The translations under genes were made by a program, and so were the position numbers. Positions 62,751 through 64,000 of a stretch of 64,000 bases of DNA are shown here, one piece after another. The stretch is from Enterococcus sp. DIV0212c (GTDB lineage Bacteria > Bacillota > Bacilli > Lactobacillales > Enterococcaceae): NCBI RefSeq assembly GCF_017377505.1, contig NZ_JAFREN010000015.1, forward strand, positions 1 through 64,000, given 5' to 3'. Position 1 is the first letter of the stretch. Each line of letters begins with the position of its first letter. The notes beneath the pieces were generated by a model that ran no database searches, was not told the DNA's origin, and saw nothing but the letters and a program-made list of their open reading frames with translations.

Positions 62751-63935
62751 ATGAATAAAAATAAATTAATGCGCAACTTAGATAATAGAATTGATTATGG
62801 TGTAATCTTACCTGTGTTCCTTCTTTCGATCATCGGTATACTGTCACTTTATGTAGCTTTAAGTAATGATCCAAACCGACCAGAAATCGGCAATATGTTA
62901 ATGAAACAAGGCCTATGGTATTTAGTCGGTGGTGTCAGTATTGTGATTGTTATGAATTTTAGCTCTAAACTTCTCTGGCGGTTAACCCCTGTGTTTTATG
63001 TAATTGGTTTGATCATGATGGGATTGCTTTTAAAGTTTTATGACCCATATTTAGAAGCGCAAACGGGTTCTAAAAACTGGATCAGTATTGGTGGAACAAC
63101 TTTTCAGCCTTCAGAGTTAATGAAAGTGGCTTTTATTTTGATGCTGGCCTATGTTGTAACGATGCACAACGTGAAGAATATCAACCGAACGATCAAATCT
63201 GATTTTTGGTTGATTGGAAAAATGTTGCTGGTCACAATGCCAGTGATCATCCTAATTTTACTTCAAGATGACTTTGGAACAATGTTAGTTTTCTTAGCTA
63301 TTTTTGGCGGTGTGTTCTTGATGTCAGGGATTTCTTGGAAAATTATTTTGCCAACGTTTTTGGCGGCATTATTATTGGGAGCGGGTACGATTTATTTAGT
63401 AACAACGACTACTGGACGTGAATTTTTGTATTCAGTTGGTTTTAAACCGTATCAGTTTGACCGAATCGATTTATGGATGAATCCTTTCCATCATGACCCG
63501 GATCGTTCTTTCCAACCAGCTTTAGCAATCACAGCGATTGGTTCTGGCGGTTTGCTTGGTAAGGGATTTAATGTCAGCGATGTATATGTACCTGTTAGAG
63601 AATCGGATATGATTTTCACTGTTGTAGGTGAAAACTTTGGGTTCATTGGCGGATGTTTTATTATTTTGCTATACTTTATCTTGATTTACCGCATGATTCG
63701 TGTTTGTTTCGAGACGAATAATGAATTTTATGCCTACATTGCAACAGGAATCATCATGATGATTTTATTCCACGTGTTTGAAAATATTGGAGCTAATATT
63801 GGACTATTACCTTTAACAGGGATTCCGTTACCATTTATCAGCCAAGGTGGTTCCTCGATTTTAGGCAACATGCTAGGGGTAGGATTGATTATGTCAATGA
63901 AATATCAAAAAGAAGCAACGATCGAAGAATATTAA
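62751..63935 (+). CDS. rodA: FtsW/RodA/SpoVE-family peptidoglycan polymerase (RodA-like)
   Basis: 394 aa with ten or so membrane segments. The SEDS signature is at the C-terminal GIPLPFISQGGSS (about 360), and the extracellular loop motif WMNPFHHDP (about 243) is present. SEDS proteins polymerise glycan chains from lipid II with a partner PBP. An extended -10 type TATAAT (62711-62716) lies 35 bases upstream. A housekeeping gene that marks the right border of the accessory region. Confidence 0.9.
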   Translation: MNKNKLMRNLDNRIDYGVILPVFLLSIIGILSLYVALSNDPNRPEIGNMLMKQGLWYLVGGVSIVIVMNFSSKLLWRLTPVFYVIGLIMMGLLLKFYDPYLEAQTGSKNWISIGGTTFQPSELMKVAFILMLAYVVTMHNVKNINRTIKSDFWLIGKMLLVTMPVIILILLQDDFGTMLVFLAIFGGVFLMSGISWKIILPTFLAALLLGAGTIYLVTTTTGREFLYSVGFKPYQFDRIDLWMNPFHHDPDRSFQPALAITAIGSGGLLGKGFNVSDVYVPVRESDMIFTVVGENFGFIGGCFIILLYFILIYRMIRVCFETNNEFYAYIATGIIMMILFHVFENIGANIGLLPLTGIPLPFISQGGSSILGNMLGVGLIMSMKYQKEATIEEY

Positions 63936-63953
63936 ATGAAAGAAGGCGTTAAA

Positions 63954-64000
63954 ATGTACACATTTTTCTGGTATCCAAAATGTTCAACTTGTAAGAAAGC
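63954..64000 (+). CDS. ArsC/Spx-family protein (partial, runs off the window)
   Basis: Only 15 codons are visible, starting MYTFFWYPKCSTCKK. The C-x-x-C pair in a thioredoxin-like first strand is typical of the arsenate reductase/Spx family. GAAGG precedes the ATG. It lies 19 bases after rodA. Confidence 0.7.
   Translation, partial: MYTFFWYPKCSTCKK

Noticed and set aside
1..64000. CRISPR arrays, rRNA genes, insertion sequences
   Set aside because: No regularly spaced repeats, no rRNA-like sequence and no transposase reading frame were seen.

Overview
The window is low-GC Gram-positive chromosomal DNA and almost certainly comes from an Enterococcus of the E. faecalis type. Evidence: strong AGGAGG-type ribosome binding sites, the gene order tdk-prfA-prmC-tsaC-glyA-upp, an Rgg-type regulator, murT-gatD, and above all the selenium/molybdenum-hydroxylase purine cluster typical of E. 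faecalis relatives. The species cannot be fixed from the sequence alone.

Layout. (1) 1-9.2 kb: an Rgg-family regulator on the minus strand facing a tiny divergent hydrophobic peptide gene (a candidate pheromone), a guanylate-kinase-like protein, a TetR regulator, a VOC protein, a serine beta-lactamase-like hydrolase, manA, murT-gatD (minus) and a YheO/DauR-type PAS regulator (minus). (2) 9.6-22.4 kb: ssnA-ygfK-hyuA-dpaL-ygeY-ygeW-arcC-ridA-xanthine permease, an anaerobic purine/ureide breakdown set ending in 2,3-diaminopropionate, pyruvate, ammonia and carbamoyl phosphate. (3) 22.4-34.1 kb: a stand-alone ModE-like regulator, XdhC, a YjiM/YjiL-type reductase/activator pair, then the molybdenum hydroxylase and its selenium-cofactor genes (mocA, a cysteine-desulfurase-like enzyme, selD, yedF, DUF3343, yqeC, yqeB). 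(4) 34.4-45.6 kb: flavodoxin, an NfnA/NfnB-like pair, pyruvate:ferredoxin oxidoreductase, a second NCS2 purine permease, a KtrB-type potassium transporter and a lipoprotein fumarate reductase. (5) 45.8-51.9 kb: housekeeping genes and tRNA-Thr(CGU). (6) 52.1-62.6 kb: a MucBP surface protein, then a compact TP901-1-like phage tail module with no head, packaging, integration or lysis genes. (7) 62.7 kb to the end: a rodA/ftsW-family gene and the start of an ArsC/Spx-family gene.

How it works together (inference from family knowledge): purines enter through the permeases, are oxidised by the selenium-dependent hydroxylase, are reduced and opened by YgfK/HyuA/SsnA/YgeY, and reach diaminopropionate. 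DpaL converts this to pyruvate, RidA clears the enamine intermediate, and YgeW with ArcC yields ATP. Pyruvate then feeds NifJ, flavodoxin and the NfnAB-like pair. An AT-rich palindrome (CTAAAAAATATTTTTTAG or a close variant) lies in front of three of these operons, with a looser copy before the NCS2 permease, and CcpA-like cre sites lie in two leaders. This suggests one purine/anaerobic regulon.

Most worth a second look: the lysis-less tail module with its -1 overlapping chaperone frame and degraded 5' edge; the Rgg/short-peptide pair; the shared operator; a ModE-box in front of a ModE protein lacking the molybdate-binding part; a near-perfect TGTGA-N6-TCACA site before the fumarate reductase; and a 184-bp nested inverted repeat at 22425-22608.
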